Shown here piece by piece: positions 10,201 to 19,429 of a stretch of DNA of 64,000 bases. How positions within the stretch are numbered: the stretch's first letter is position 1; the number at the start of each line of letters is the position of its first letter. Under the pieces are notes generated by a model. It was not told where the DNA came from, searched no databases, and saw nothing but the letters and a program-made list of their open reading frames with translations. This DNA comes from Streptomyces sp. CB01635 (GTDB lineage Bacteria; Actinomycetota; Actinomycetes; Streptomycetales; Streptomycetaceae): the NCBI RefSeq assembly GCF_002803065.1, contig NZ_NNBL01000024.1:62001-126000 (forward strand), read 5' to 3'. A program made the position numbers and the translations under genes.

Positions 10201-10244
10201 ACACGTCGCAGCCGGTCTTCGATGAGCGAACGGTCGTCATGCAT
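7215..10244 (-). CDS. Alpha-mannosidase, glycoside hydrolase family 38
   Basis: Zinc-dependent retaining alpha-mannosidase of 1009 aa without a signal peptide, so cytoplasmic. An N-terminal beta domain precedes the catalytic barrel. HAHIDSAWLW at 261-270 supplies metal ligands, and D375 in PDTFGF is the expected nucleophile. The alpha-mannosidase middle domain (LWKTVLLHQFHDILPGSS) and C-terminal beta domains follow. I chose the ATG at 10244 because an AGGAG ribosome site lies just upstream and homology begins there. It sits 47 bp after the solute-binding lipoprotein gene and ends in a strong hairpin. The pair probably forms one transcript in which an imported mannoside is cut inside the cell (inference). 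Confidence 0.93.
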   Translation of the reverse strand: MHDDRSLIEDRLRRVLEERIRPAVYPETVPLDVRVWHAPDEPVPVAEGLAAPALSIGEGARWGRPWGTSWFTVTGTVPQQWAGRTVEALIDLGFDGHGGPGFQCEGLVYEPDGTPVKGLHPRNHWVRVGAPAAGGQQVELRVEAASNPGFFNSRAFKPTWLGDTDTAGHDPLYTLGRVELAVFDETVWELLHDLEVLGQLMAELPLDRARRWEILHAVGAALDVVDLGEVNGTAQAARDVLAPVLDTPAGPSAHRISAVGHAHIDSAWLWPLRETVRKVARTASNMTQLLDSEPDFVFTMSQAQQLAWIKEHRPEVYAKVKKAVAEGRFVPTGGMWVESDTNMPGSEAMARQFVHGKRFFLDEFGIENEEVWLPDTFGFAAGLPQIIREAGSKWLLTQKISWSQTNTFPHHTFNWEGIDGSRVLTHFPPVDTYNCAMEGRELAHAERNFKDKGRASRSLAPTGFGDGGGGTTREMVARARRLRSLDGSPTVEWEAPAAFFEKAEAEYTDPAVWVGELYLELHRATLTSQAQTKQGNRRCEHLLQEAELWAATAAVQCEFPYPYEELDRLWKTVLLHQFHDILPGSSIAWVHREARATYARVTTELEEIVDAAQRALAGRGTGVLRFNSAPHGRSSVPALGAAGPQPADLAATTVRERDGGGFVLDNTTLRAEIDGRGLVVSLVHLASGRETLAPGRAAGLLQLHPDLPNKWDAWDVDKFYRNTGTDLTDVDALTATADGVQVTRSFGKSVAAQTFTLSPGSGRLDVATEVEWHETEKFLKLAFPLDVHAERYASETQFGHVYRPTHTNTSWEAARFEACNHRFVHLAEPGWGVALVTASTYGHDVTRTVREDRGTTTTVRASLLRAPRFPDPETDQGTHRFRHALVPGAAVGDAVREGAALSLPEREVTGTARAEVAPLVHVDHESVVLSAVKLADDGSGDVVVRFYETRGGRATVRLTPGFDAAGAVRCDLLERPVAPAEPDVADLSFALRPFQLVTLRLARAALTAS

Positions 10245-10291
10245 GGGCGTTGAGTCTCCTGGAGTACGAAAGGCGGGGCGGGCGGCCCGGT

Positions 10292-11890
10292 TCAGCGGTC
10301 GATCGTCGAGCGCACGGGATTGATGTCCGCGTACCGGGAGTCCAGCGGGTGGACGTCGGTCGCGTGCAGATAGATCGTGCGCGTGTGGAACAGCGGCACG
10401 ACCGGCATGTCCCGGGCGATCAGGTCCTCGATGCCCTGGTAGGCGCGCGTGGCCTTCGCGGGGTCGGCGATCTTGTTCGCCTGCTCCAGACGGCTGTCGA
10501 CCTCGGGGTTGCGGTAGCCGTTGGAGTTGAAATCGCCGTACGAGGCGAAGATCGGCGTGAGGTAGTCCTCGAGCGACGGATAGTCGTGCCCCCAGCCCGA
10601 GGACCGCACGCCGTCCAGCGCGCCCTTGGACGCCATCGCGCTCAGGTCGCTGCCGGGCTTGCCCACGTACTGGATCTTCAGGCCGAGGCTCTGCCGCCAC
10701 ATGTTGCCGAGCGCCTCGGCGAAGACCTGGTCTCCCGGGTTGTCACTCGCGTAGTACATCTTGAGGCGCCCGGAGAAACCGCCGGCCTCGCGCAGCAGCT
10801 TCTTCGCCCCGGCCACGTCCAGCGTGCAGGCGGTGCAGGTGTTCTCGCGGTGCCCGTCGAGGGTCGAGGCGGTGAAGGACGTGGCGGGGAACGCGCCCGG
10901 CTTCAGCTTGACGAGGGCCTTGCGGTCCAGGGCGAGCGAGAGCGCGCGCCGCACCTTCGGATCCTTGAACCCCGGTGTGTTGACGGGAAGTTCGAGGTAG
11001 CTGAGGTTCGGTGCGGACTTGCCCTGGCTCCACTTGCCGGGAGCGTCCGTCTTGTACGCGTCGATCTTCGAGGACGGCAGCGTCGCGTAGTCGAGGTTGC
11101 CGGCCAGGAACTCGTTGTAGGCGGTCTCCGGGTTGGAGAAGAAGCGGTAGACGAGGCGGTCGGCCTGCGGGGCGTCCTTGCCGGCATAGCCCTTGTTGCG
11201 CGTGAGGCGCACGGGCTGTCCGGCCTTCCACGCGCCGTCCAGCTTGTAGGGGCCGTAGCCGATCGGCTTGTGGCTGTACGCGTCCGGGTCCTTCAGCGTC
11301 TCCGCGGACAGGGCGGCGAGTCCGTAGTAGCTGAGCGTCGACGGGTACGGCGAGAAGGGCGCCTTGAGGGTCACGGTGAAGGTGAGGTCGTCGACCACCT
11401 TCAGCCCGGACAGCGTGGTCGCCTTCGGCTTGCCCTTGGCCGGGTTGAGGTCCTCGTAGCCCTGAACCCGCTGGAAGAAGCCGTTGCTGAGGTACCCGTG
11501 CGGTCCGTACGCGGTGTAGTTCCACGTGTCCACGAACGACTTGGCGGTGAGCTTCTCACCGTTGGTGAACTTCCAGCCGGGCTTGATCTTGATCGTCCAC
11601 GTCTTCGCGTCCTTCGACGTGACCGAATCGGCGACGACGTTCACCAGCTTGCCGCTCTTCGGGTCCACCCGGGTCAGCGGCGCCCACATGGCGAAGGCCA
11701 GCTGGATGTTGGCGGAGCTGTTGTCCTTCTCCGGGTTGATCGCCGCGATCTCCGCGCCGGTCGCCACCGTCACCGTACGGCCGGCGGCACCGGAGCCCTT
11801 GCCGTCCGAGCCGCCGCCGCTGCATCCGGTCGCCGCGAGGGCGAGCGCGGCAATCGCCGCCACCGCGGCGGCTCTTCGTGTTCGCACCAT
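10292..11890 (-). CDS. ABC-importer solute-binding lipoprotein, family 5 (copy 1)
   Basis: 532-aa extracellular lipoprotein of the oligopeptide/nickel-type binding family (SBP_bac_5). The signal peptide ends in a lipobox with C23 (LAATGC). The mature protein shows the family landmarks WTIKIKPGWKFTNGEKLTA and LSLALDRKALVKLKPG. The ATG at 11890 follows a GGGAG ribosome site, and longer upstream readings lack one. A paralogue of identical length is transcribed divergently from 12181. The central region is nearly identical at DNA level. It precedes the alpha-mannosidase in the same transcript, so its ligand may be a mannosylated oligosaccharide or glycopeptide, although family 5 proteins usually bind peptides. 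Confidence 0.92.
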   Translation of the reverse strand: MVRTRRAAAVAAIAALALAATGCSGGGSDGKGSGAAGRTVTVATGAEIAAINPEKDNSSANIQLAFAMWAPLTRVDPKSGKLVNVVADSVTSKDAKTWTIKIKPGWKFTNGEKLTAKSFVDTWNYTAYGPHGYLSNGFFQRVQGYEDLNPAKGKPKATTLSGLKVVDDLTFTVTLKAPFSPYPSTLSYYGLAALSAETLKDPDAYSHKPIGYGPYKLDGAWKAGQPVRLTRNKGYAGKDAPQADRLVYRFFSNPETAYNEFLAGNLDYATLPSSKIDAYKTDAPGKWSQGKSAPNLSYLELPVNTPGFKDPKVRRALSLALDRKALVKLKPGAFPATSFTASTLDGHRENTCTACTLDVAGAKKLLREAGGFSGRLKMYYASDNPGDQVFAEALGNMWRQSLGLKIQYVGKPGSDLSAMASKGALDGVRSSGWGHDYPSLEDYLTPIFASYGDFNSNGYRNPEVDSRLEQANKIADPAKATRAYQGIEDLIARDMPVVPLFHTRTIYLHATDVHPLDSRYADINPVRSTIDR

Positions 11891-11949
11891 GTGGACTCCC
11901 GTGCGTCCGGCCGGAATCGGGGACCCGGCGCGCCTACTGTCGGGCGGTG

Positions 11950-11979
11950 ACGCTAGGAACGCGGCGTTCCTGCGCGCAA
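11950..11979 (-). promoter_or_regulatory. Candidate promoter and operator for SBP copy 1/alpha-mannosidase
   Basis: Read leftwards, TTGCGC (11979-11974) and TAGCGT (11955-11950) are separated by 18 bp, a plausible sigma-70 type promoter. The spacer consists largely of a perfect 17-bp palindrome, AGGAACGCGGCGTTCCT (11955-11971), well placed for a repressor to block polymerase. Confidence 0.5.
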
Positions 11980-11999
11980 GTTCCCCCTGCTGAACGTCC

Positions 12000-12053
12000 A
12001 TTCAGCGCCCATTCAGCGGGTGCGAGGGATGCGGAATGGACGTCGGATGGACG
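12000..12053. promoter_or_regulatory. Two pairs of heptamer direct repeats, candidate SARP binding sites
   Basis: ATTCAGC occurs at 12000-12006 and 12011-12017, and ATGGACG at 12036-12042 and 12047-12053. Each pair has a 4-bp spacer and an 11-bp period. That is the geometry known for SARP activators. A SARP gene lies at the end of this locus (17698-19356). One pair faces each divergent promoter. Confidence 0.55.
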
Positions 12054-12069
12054 CCGAAGGGCATCCGCC

Positions 12070-12098
12070 TTGACGCCCACCTGGGCCGTTCCTACTGT
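12070..12098 (+). promoter_or_regulatory. Candidate promoter for the ABC importer operon
   Basis: TTGACG at 12070-12075 and TACTGT at 12093-12098 are separated by exactly 17 bp. This is a good match to the Streptomyces vegetative consensus. The start would lie about 75 bases before the ATG at 12181. Confidence 0.55.
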
Positions 12099-12180
12099 CG
12101 CGGCCCAACCGACCGGCGCGTCCGGGCTGGTCACGGCGGTGCTCGCCGCGACCGGTCCGGCCAGGACTGCGGGAGAACTC

Positions 12181-13779
12181 ATGGCCCGGACACGAAGAAT
12201 CGTCAAAGCGGCGACCGGCACCGCGCTGGCGGTGCTGCTCGCCGGATGCAGTGGCGCCGGGAGCGGGGACGGCGCGGGAAAGGACGACGGCCACTCCATG
12301 GCGATCGCCACCGCGGCCGAGGCGCCCTATCTGAACCCGTCGAACGACAACGGCACCACGGGCATCCAGATCGAGTCCGCGCTGTGGGCGCCGCTGACCC
12401 GGGTGGACGCGAAGACCGGCAAGCTGGTGAATGTCGTCGCCGATTCGGTCACGTCGAAGGACGCGAAGACGTGGACGATCAAGATCAAGCCCGGCTGGAA
12501 GTTCACCAACGGTGAGAAGCTCACCGCCAAGTCGTTCGTGGACACGTGGAACTACACCGCGTACGCCCCGCACGCCTTCGCGAACAACGGCGCCTTTCAG
12601 CGGGTCGAGGGCTACGAGGACCTCAACCCGGCCAAGGGCAAGCCGAAGGCGACCACGCTGTCCGGGCTGAAGGTGGTCGACGACCTCACCTTCACCGTCA
12701 CCCTGAAGGCGCCCTTCTCGCCGTATCCGACGACGCTCAGCTACCTCGGCGTCGCCGCGCTGTCCGCCGAGACGCTGAAGGACCCGGACCAGTTCAAGCA
12801 CAAGCCGATCGGCTACGGCGCCTACCAGCTGGACGGCGGATGGAAGGCGGGGCAGCCGGTGCGCCTCACGCGCAACAAGGGCTATGCCGGCAAGGACGCC
12901 CCGCAGGCCGACCACATCACGTTCCGGTTCTTCTCCAACCCGGAGACCGCGTACAACGAGTTCCTCGCCGGCAACGTCGACTACGTCGCCGTACCGTCGT
13001 CGAAGATCGACTCGTACAAGACGGACGCACCCGGCAAGTGGAGCCAGGCCAAGGCCGCCGCCGGCATCAACTACCTCAACCTTCCGGTGACGCTGAAGCC
13101 GTACACCGACACCCGCGTCCGCCGGGCGCTCTCGCTCGCGCTGGACCGCGACTCCCTGGCCAAGCTCAAGCCCGGCAACTTCCCCGCCACCTCGTTCACC
13201 GCGCCCAGCGTCGACGGCCACCGCGAGAACACCTGCAGTGACTGCAGGCTTGACGTGGCCCAGGCCAAGAAGCTGTTGCGGGAAGCCGGCGGGTTCCCGG
13301 GCAAGCTGCGGCTCTTCTTCGCCAGTGACAACCCCGGCGAGCAGGTGTACGCCGAGGCGCTGGGCAACATGTGGCGGCAGAAACTGGGGCTGAAGATCCA
13401 GTATGTCGGCAAGCCAGGCGCCGAGATCGGTCCGCTCGCCAACGCGGGCAAGCTCGACGGCATCCGCATCATGGGCTGGGGGCACGACTACCCGGCGCTC
13501 GAGGACTACCTCACCCCGATGTTCGCGTCCTACGGCGACGTCAATACCGGCCGCTACCGCGACGCGAAGGTCGACCGGATGCTCGGCGAGGCCAACGCCC
13601 AGGTCGACCAGGCCCAGGCGACGCGCGACTACCAGGCGATCGAGGACCGCATCGCCGAGCAGATGCCGGTGCTTCCGCTGTCGCACTCACGGGACGTCTA
13701 TCTGCATGCCGAGGGCGTCGAACCCCTCAACGCCCCTTTCGCGAACGTGGATCCCGTCCGGTCGACCTTCGCCGACTGA
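12181..13779 (+). CDS. ABC-importer solute-binding lipoprotein, family 5 (copy 2)
   Basis: 532-aa extracellular lipoprotein, paralogue of the divergent 10292-11890 gene. The lipobox Cys is C23 (LLAGC). The ATG follows GGGAGA. The region from about residue 60 to 260 is almost identical to copy 1, whereas the signal peptide, the stretch after the ADHITFRFF segment and the C-terminal third differ more. This pattern suggests gene conversion or different selection in the binding region. It is the first gene of a five-gene importer operon (13833-17690), so it is probably the cognate receptor. Copy 1 may be an alternative receptor using the same permease. Confidence 0.93.
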   Translation: MARTRRIVKAATGTALAVLLAGCSGAGSGDGAGKDDGHSMAIATAAEAPYLNPSNDNGTTGIQIESALWAPLTRVDAKTGKLVNVVADSVTSKDAKTWTIKIKPGWKFTNGEKLTAKSFVDTWNYTAYAPHAFANNGAFQRVEGYEDLNPAKGKPKATTLSGLKVVDDLTFTVTLKAPFSPYPTTLSYLGVAALSAETLKDPDQFKHKPIGYGAYQLDGGWKAGQPVRLTRNKGYAGKDAPQADHITFRFFSNPETAYNEFLAGNVDYVAVPSSKIDSYKTDAPGKWSQAKAAAGINYLNLPVTLKPYTDTRVRRALSLALDRDSLAKLKPGNFPATSFTAPSVDGHRENTCSDCRLDVAQAKKLLREAGGFPGKLRLFFASDNPGEQVYAEALGNMWRQKLGLKIQYVGKPGAEIGPLANAGKLDGIRIMGWGHDYPALEDYLTPMFASYGDVNTGRYRDAKVDRMLGEANAQVDQAQATRDYQAIEDRIAEQMPVLPLSHSRDVYLHAEGVEPLNAPFANVDPVRSTFAD

Positions 13780-13832
13780 CCCCGCCCCCCCAATCCCGTA
13801 ACTCCTCTCCGTAACTCCCAAAGGAGGACACG

Positions 13833-14759
13833 GTGTTGCGTTTCGCGCTCCGCCGCCTCCTGATCATGATCCCGATCGCGGTCATCGTGACGTTCCTCGT
13901 CTACGCGATGGTCTTTGCCCTCCCCGGCGACCCGATCAGGGCCCTGTCAGGACAGAAACCCCTGGCCGAATCCGTCATCGCGGCCAAACGCGCCTACTAC
14001 CACCTGAACGATCCCCTGTTCGTCCAGTACCTGCACTTCATGGGCAACCTGCTCAAGGGCGACCTCGGGCAGACCTTCGACGGGCAGGACATCGGCGAAC
14101 AACTCGCGCTGCGCTGGCCGGTGACGCTCCAGCTCGGACTCACCGCCCTCGCCATCCAGCTCGTCCTCGGGCTCGTCAGCGGTGTGTACGCGGGATGGCG
14201 GCGCGACGGCCTGGTGGACCGGGCGCTCCTCGGCGCCACGCTCGGGGTGCTCGCCGTGCCTGGTCTGGTCGCCATGTTCTTCGCGCAGTCCTTCTTCGCG
14301 GTCGAACTCAGCTGGTTCCCGGTCTCCGGCGCCACCGACGGCTGGCCCGGCAGCTATCTGCTGCCCGCCACCGTGCTAGGCGTCCTCGGCTTCGCCGGAC
14401 TCGCCCGCGTCACCCGCACCAGCATCGCCGAGGTCGCGAGCGCCGACTTCGTCCGCACCGCACGCGCCAAGGGGCTCGCCCCGAACCGCATTCTGTGGGG
14501 GCACGTGCTGCGCAACGCCATGCTGCCCGTGATCACGTACATCGGGCTCGACCTGGCCGGCATTCTCGGCGGCGCGATCATCACCGAGGGCATCTACAAC
14601 CTGAACGGCATCGGCCAGTTCATGTTCCGCTCCATCGCCATGAAGGAAGGCGGAGTGGTCGTCACCCTCTCCACGGTGCTGCTGCTCGGCTACATGCTCG
14701 TCAACCTGGTCGTCGACCTGCTCTACGGCCTCCTGGACCCGAGGGTGCGCCATGTCTGA
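13833..14759 (+). CDS. DppB/OppB-type ABC permease
   Basis: 308-aa inner-membrane permease. The N-terminal segment FALRRLLIMIPIAVIVTFLV is the first helix of the OppB/DppB family. The EAA-like loop is at FVRTARAKGLAPNRILWGHV. The GTG start at 13833 sits 7 bases after AAGGAGG. The stop overlaps the next gene by 8 bases, so translation is coupled. It forms the channel with the next permease for the substrate delivered by the lipoproteins. Confidence 0.93.
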   Translation: MLRFALRRLLIMIPIAVIVTFLVYAMVFALPGDPIRALSGQKPLAESVIAAKRAYYHLNDPLFVQYLHFMGNLLKGDLGQTFDGQDIGEQLALRWPVTLQLGLTALAIQLVLGLVSGVYAGWRRDGLVDRALLGATLGVLAVPGLVAMFFAQSFFAVELSWFPVSGATDGWPGSYLLPATVLGVLGFAGLARVTRTSIAEVASADFVRTARAKGLAPNRILWGHVLRNAMLPVITYIGLDLAGILGGAIITEGIYNLNGIGQFMFRSIAMKEGGVVVTLSTVLLLGYMLVNLVVDLLYGLLDPRVRHV

Positions 14760-15654
14760 CACCGCCCTGGCGACCGCCGCGACCGCCGCCGAACTCGAGC
14801 CCGTCGGCGAGGACACCCCGCGCGGCGCCGCCGTCCTACGCGAACTGCTGCGCAAGCCACGCTTCGTCCTCAGCGCCCTCGCCATCCTGGTCATCGCGCT
14901 GATGGCCGCCTTTCCCCGGCTGTTCACCGCCACCGATCCCACCGTGTGCGACCTGAAGCTCTCCAAGGGCGCCCCGTCCGCCGCGCACTGGTTCGGCTAC
15001 GACATCCAGGGCTGCGACTACTACGCCAACGTGATCTACGGGGCCCGGCCCTCGGTCCTGGTCAGCGTCTCCGTGTGTGTGGTCGGCTTCGCTGTCGCCT
15101 GCGTCCTCGGCATGCTCGCCGGATACTTCCCCGGCTTCGTCGACAGCCTCGTCTCGCGCACCGCCGACGTGCTGTTCGCCCTGCCCGGCCTCGTCGCGAT
15201 GATCGTCATCCTGCAGGCCTTCTCGTCCCGCTCCGTGTGGACCATCGCCTTCGTGATCGTGCTGCTCGGCTGGCCCGCGGGCATGCGGCTGATGCGCTCC
15301 ACCGTTCTGAGCGTGCGCACGCGCGAGTACGTCCTCGCCTCCCGCGCGCTCGGCGCCGGGGCCCCGCACATCCTGCGGGTGCACATCCTGCCCAACTCGG
15401 TGGCGCCGCTGCTCGCCCTGACCACGCTCACCGTCGGCGCGGCGGTCGGCACCGAGGCCGCGCTCACCTTCCTCGGCATCGGGCTCCAACCCCCCACCAT
15501 TTCCTGGGGACTTCAGATCGCCATCGCCGCCTCCTACCGCGACGACGTCCACCTCTTCCTCTTCCCCGCCCTGCTCCTGACCATCACCGTCATGGCCTTC
15601 ATGATCATGGGCGACACGGTCCGCGACGCTCTCGACCCGAAACTGAAGAGGTGA
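14752..15654 (+). CDS. DppC/OppC-type ABC permease
   Basis: 300-aa inner-membrane permease with the OppC N-terminal helix (FVLSALAILVIALMAAF). The periplasmic-side segment HWFGYDIQGCDYYANVIYGA corresponds to the family HxFGTDxxGRDxxSR pattern, but with altered residues. The EAA loop is at EYVLASRALGAGAPHILRVH. It starts inside the end of the upstream permease gene. The departure from the canonical GTDxxGRD motif may reflect a non-peptide substrate (inference). Confidence 0.92.
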   Translation: MSDTALATAATAAELEPVGEDTPRGAAVLRELLRKPRFVLSALAILVIALMAAFPRLFTATDPTVCDLKLSKGAPSAAHWFGYDIQGCDYYANVIYGARPSVLVSVSVCVVGFAVACVLGMLAGYFPGFVDSLVSRTADVLFALPGLVAMIVILQAFSSRSVWTIAFVIVLLGWPAGMRLMRSTVLSVRTREYVLASRALGAGAPHILRVHILPNSVAPLLALTTLTVGAAVGTEAALTFLGIGLQPPTISWGLQIAIAASYRDDVHLFLFPALLLTITVMAFMIMGDTVRDALDPKLKR

Positions 15655-15657
15655 GCG

Positions 15658-16670
<1,013 letters not shown>

Positions 16671-16674
<4 letters not shown>

Positions 16675-17690
16675 CCGACGACGTGATCCTCAGGGCCGAA
16701 GGGCTGGTCAAGCACTACGGCGGCGGGCCCGCGCTGCCGTGGCGGCGCGGCCGGGGCGCGGCCGTGGTCCGGGCCGTCGACGGCGTCGACCTGGAGCTGC
16801 GGCGCGGTCAGGCGCTCGGCATCGTCGGCGAGTCCGGCTGCGGCAAGTCGACCCTGCTGCGGCTGCTGTGCGCGCTGGAGCGGCCGACCGACGGGCGGCT
16901 CCTCTTCGAGGGCGAGGACGTCGCGCGGCTGCGCGGCGCCGCCCTCAAGCGGTGGCGCCGCCGCGTCCAGGTCGTCTTCCAGGACCCGTACGCCTCGCTC
17001 AACCCACGGCTGAGGGTCGGCGAGATCATCGGGGAGGCCTTCGACGTCCATCCCGATGTCGTCCCGCGCGCCGGGAGGCGGGCCCGGATCGCCGAACTCC
17101 TGGAACTGGTCGGCCTCGACGCCCGTCACGCGGACCGCTATCCGCACCAGTTCTCCGGCGGACAGCGCCAGCGCATCGGCATCGCCCGCGGCCTCGCCCT
17201 CGGACCCGACGTGCTGCTGTGCGACGAGCCCGTCTCGGCGCTCGACCTGTCGGTGCAGGCCCAGGTCGTCAACCTGCTCCTGAAGCTCCGTCGCGAATTG
17301 GGTCTCGCGCTCGTCTTCGTCTCCCACGACCTCGGCGTCGTACGCCACGTGTGCGACGACGTCACCGTGATGTACCTGGGCAAGGTCGCCGAACAGGCCC
17401 CGGTGGACGCCCTCTACGCGGCCCCGGGCCACCCCTACACCGAGGCGCTCCTGTCGGCCGAACCCTCCCTCGACCGCATCCGCGACCCGCACGCCCCGCA
17501 CCGCACCCGCATCGTCCTCGCGGGCGATCCGCCGTCGCCGTCCGCACCGCCGCCGGGCTGCCGGTTCCACACCCGGTGCCCGCGCGCACAGGACCTGTGC
17601 CGTGACACCGAGCCCCTGCTGACGGTGCGGGGACAGCGGGCCGGCGCCTGTCACTTCACGGACGCGATGCTCGCCGGGAGTGTGGACTGA
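16671..17690 (+). CDS. DppF/OppF-type ABC ATPase
   Basis: 339-aa second ATPase of the importer. Walker A is GESGCGKST, the signature SGGQRQRIGIARGLAL, Walker B is followed by DEPVSALD, and the C-terminus has CRFHTRCPRAQDLC. The insert GGGPALPWRRGRGAAVV near residues 14-30 is typical of the F subunit. The ATG overlaps the upstream stop. The stop at 17690 is only 7 bp from the convergent SARP stop, with no room for a separate terminator. Confidence 0.93.
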
Positions 17691-17697
17691 CGGGGTG

Positions 17698-19356
17698 TCA
17701 ACCTGCCGATGCGATACGGGTCCTGGCGGTGCGCGGGCCGTCCGGGAACCCCGGGTGCGAAGCGGGCGGCCCGCCGATGTCGTCCACCCGGGCCGCTTCG
17801 TCGGCGGCCCGCGCGGCGGCGAGCCGCAGCGCCAGCGGATGCCCGGCGCAGCCGTCCGCGAGGCTGTGCAGAGCGGACGTAGCCGTGGCGGTGGCCGCCG
17901 AACGGTACGGCAGCGCCGCGACCGAGGCCAGCGGCGCCCCCGAAGCGAACCGGCGCAACAGCCGCAGGGACTGGGCCGCGTCCAGCGGGCCGAGCCGGAG
18001 CGGCACCCGGCCGGGCAGGTCCCGCAGCGGGGCCTGGCTGGTCACCAGCACCGCGCAGCCGGGCGCCGCGGGCAGCAACTCCCGCAACTGGTTCGTGGAC
18101 TGGGCGTCGTCGAGCAGGACGAGGAGCCGACGTTCGGCGGTGAGCGTACGGAACCGGACGGCGCGCCGCTCCAGACCGTCGGGCACCTCGTGCGGCGCCA
18201 CCCCGAGGTCCTCCAGGAATCGGCCGAGCACGTCGGCAGGGGCGCGCCCGCCGAGCACCGCGTAGAGCTGGCCGTCGGGGAACCGGTCCCGCACCTGGTG
18301 GGCGACGTGCACGGCAAGGGTGCTCTTGCCGAGGCCCGCCGCACCGGAGATCACCACGGTGGGGCAGACGGCGGCGGGGGAGTCGGGGCGCCGCAGCAGT
18401 TCGCGCAGCTGCCGCACCTCCTCCTCCCGACCGGTGAAGTCGGCGCTGTCGCGCGGCAGTTGAGCGGGCACGGGCAGGCGGTGGGCCGGTGCCGGACACG
18501 CGGGCGTGAGTGACCGTGGCGGCTGCCGGGGCGCGGCCAGCGAGGGGTCGGCGTGCAGGATGCGCGCGTGCAGCCGGCTCAGTCCCGGGCGCGGTTCGAC
18601 ACCCAGGTCGTGCACGAGGGCGCGCCGCACTCCGCGGAACAGGGCGAGGGCCTCGGGCGTGCGCCCGCTGCGGTACAGCGCCAGCATCAGCAGCGCCTGC
18701 AACCGCTCGTCGTACGGTCTGCCCGGCACCAGCGGGGCGATCCGCTCGGCGGCCTCGGCATGTTCACCGAGGTCGAGCAGTGCCTCGGCGTGTTCGAGGC
18801 GGACGTCGAGGCGCAGCCCGGCGAGCCGGTGCCGGGCATCCGCCGCACAGCGTTCCGGCACCCCGCTCAGCGCCTGCTCGCCCCGCCACTGGGCGAGGGC
18901 CCGCTCGTAACAGGTGCGGGCGGCGCCGACCCGGCCCGCGCGGCGCTCCCGGCGCGCCTCGGACAGCGCGTCCTCGAACCGCCACAGGTCCAGTGCGTCC
19001 CGCCGCAGATGCAGCCCGTAGGTGGTGCCCCGCGTGATCAGGAGCCGGGGTGCGGCGCGGCGGGCTCGGTCCGGCTCCAGCGCCTTGCGCAGGCGTGCTG
19101 TGTACGTGGCGAGCAGGCCCGCCGCGCTGTCCGGCGCGTGCTCGCCCCAGACGGCCCGCACCAGTTCGGTGCGCTCGACCTGTTCACCGCCGCGCAGCAG
19201 CAGCGCCGCGAGAAGCGCCTGCTGTTTCGGGGTGCCCGGCGGTAGCGGCTCTCCGGCACGCTCCGCGCGTACCTGGCCTAGGAGGCGGTACCGCACCAGA
19301 GCGCTGTCGCACGCGGGCGGGAGTGGGGGGAGGTCCGTCGAGATGCTCGGGGCCAC
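17698..19356 (-). CDS. SARP/AfsR-type transcriptional activator with NB-ARC domain
   Basis: 552-aa regulator. The N-terminus is an OmpR-like winged helix (LLRGGEQVERTELVRAVWG), followed by the bacterial transcriptional activation domain (about residues 120-265; HARILHADPSL). It ends in an NB-ARC ATPase with Walker A GAAGLGKST and a Walker B-like LLVLLDD. There are no C-terminal tetratricopeptide repeats, so it is shorter than AfsR (about 990 aa). The start is GTG at 19356 behind GAGGAAGG. Convergent with the importer operon. The heptamer repeats in the 11.9-12.2 kb promoter region make it the likely activator of this locus (inference). SARPs are better known from antibiotic clusters, but none is visible here. 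Confidence 0.9.
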   Translation of the reverse strand: MAPSISTDLPPLPPACDSALVRYRLLGQVRAERAGEPLPPGTPKQQALLAALLLRGGEQVERTELVRAVWGEHAPDSAAGLLATYTARLRKALEPDRARRAAPRLLITRGTTYGLHLRRDALDLWRFEDALSEARRERRAGRVGAARTCYERALAQWRGEQALSGVPERCAADARHRLAGLRLDVRLEHAEALLDLGEHAEAAERIAPLVPGRPYDERLQALLMLALYRSGRTPEALALFRGVRRALVHDLGVEPRPGLSRLHARILHADPSLAAPRQPPRSLTPACPAPAHRLPVPAQLPRDSADFTGREEEVRQLRELLRRPDSPAAVCPTVVISGAAGLGKSTLAVHVAHQVRDRFPDGQLYAVLGGRAPADVLGRFLEDLGVAPHEVPDGLERRAVRFRTLTAERRLLVLLDDAQSTNQLRELLPAAPGCAVLVTSQAPLRDLPGRVPLRLGPLDAAQSLRLLRRFASGAPLASVAALPYRSAATATATSALHSLADGCAGHPLALRLAAARAADEAARVDDIGGPPASHPGFPDGPRTARTRIASAG

Positions 19357-19429
19357 GGGTCGTTACCTTCCTCGTCGGGGCCGTGTTCGGAGAGCCGTGC
19401 GGGCTGCTGGGCCGGGGGCGCGCGCGGGC

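Noticed and set aside
7215..10700. A longer, 1161-codon reading of the alpha-mannosidase
   Set aside because: The extra upstream part runs through the binding-protein gene in another frame. The ATG at 10244 has a good ribosome site and begins the conserved domain.
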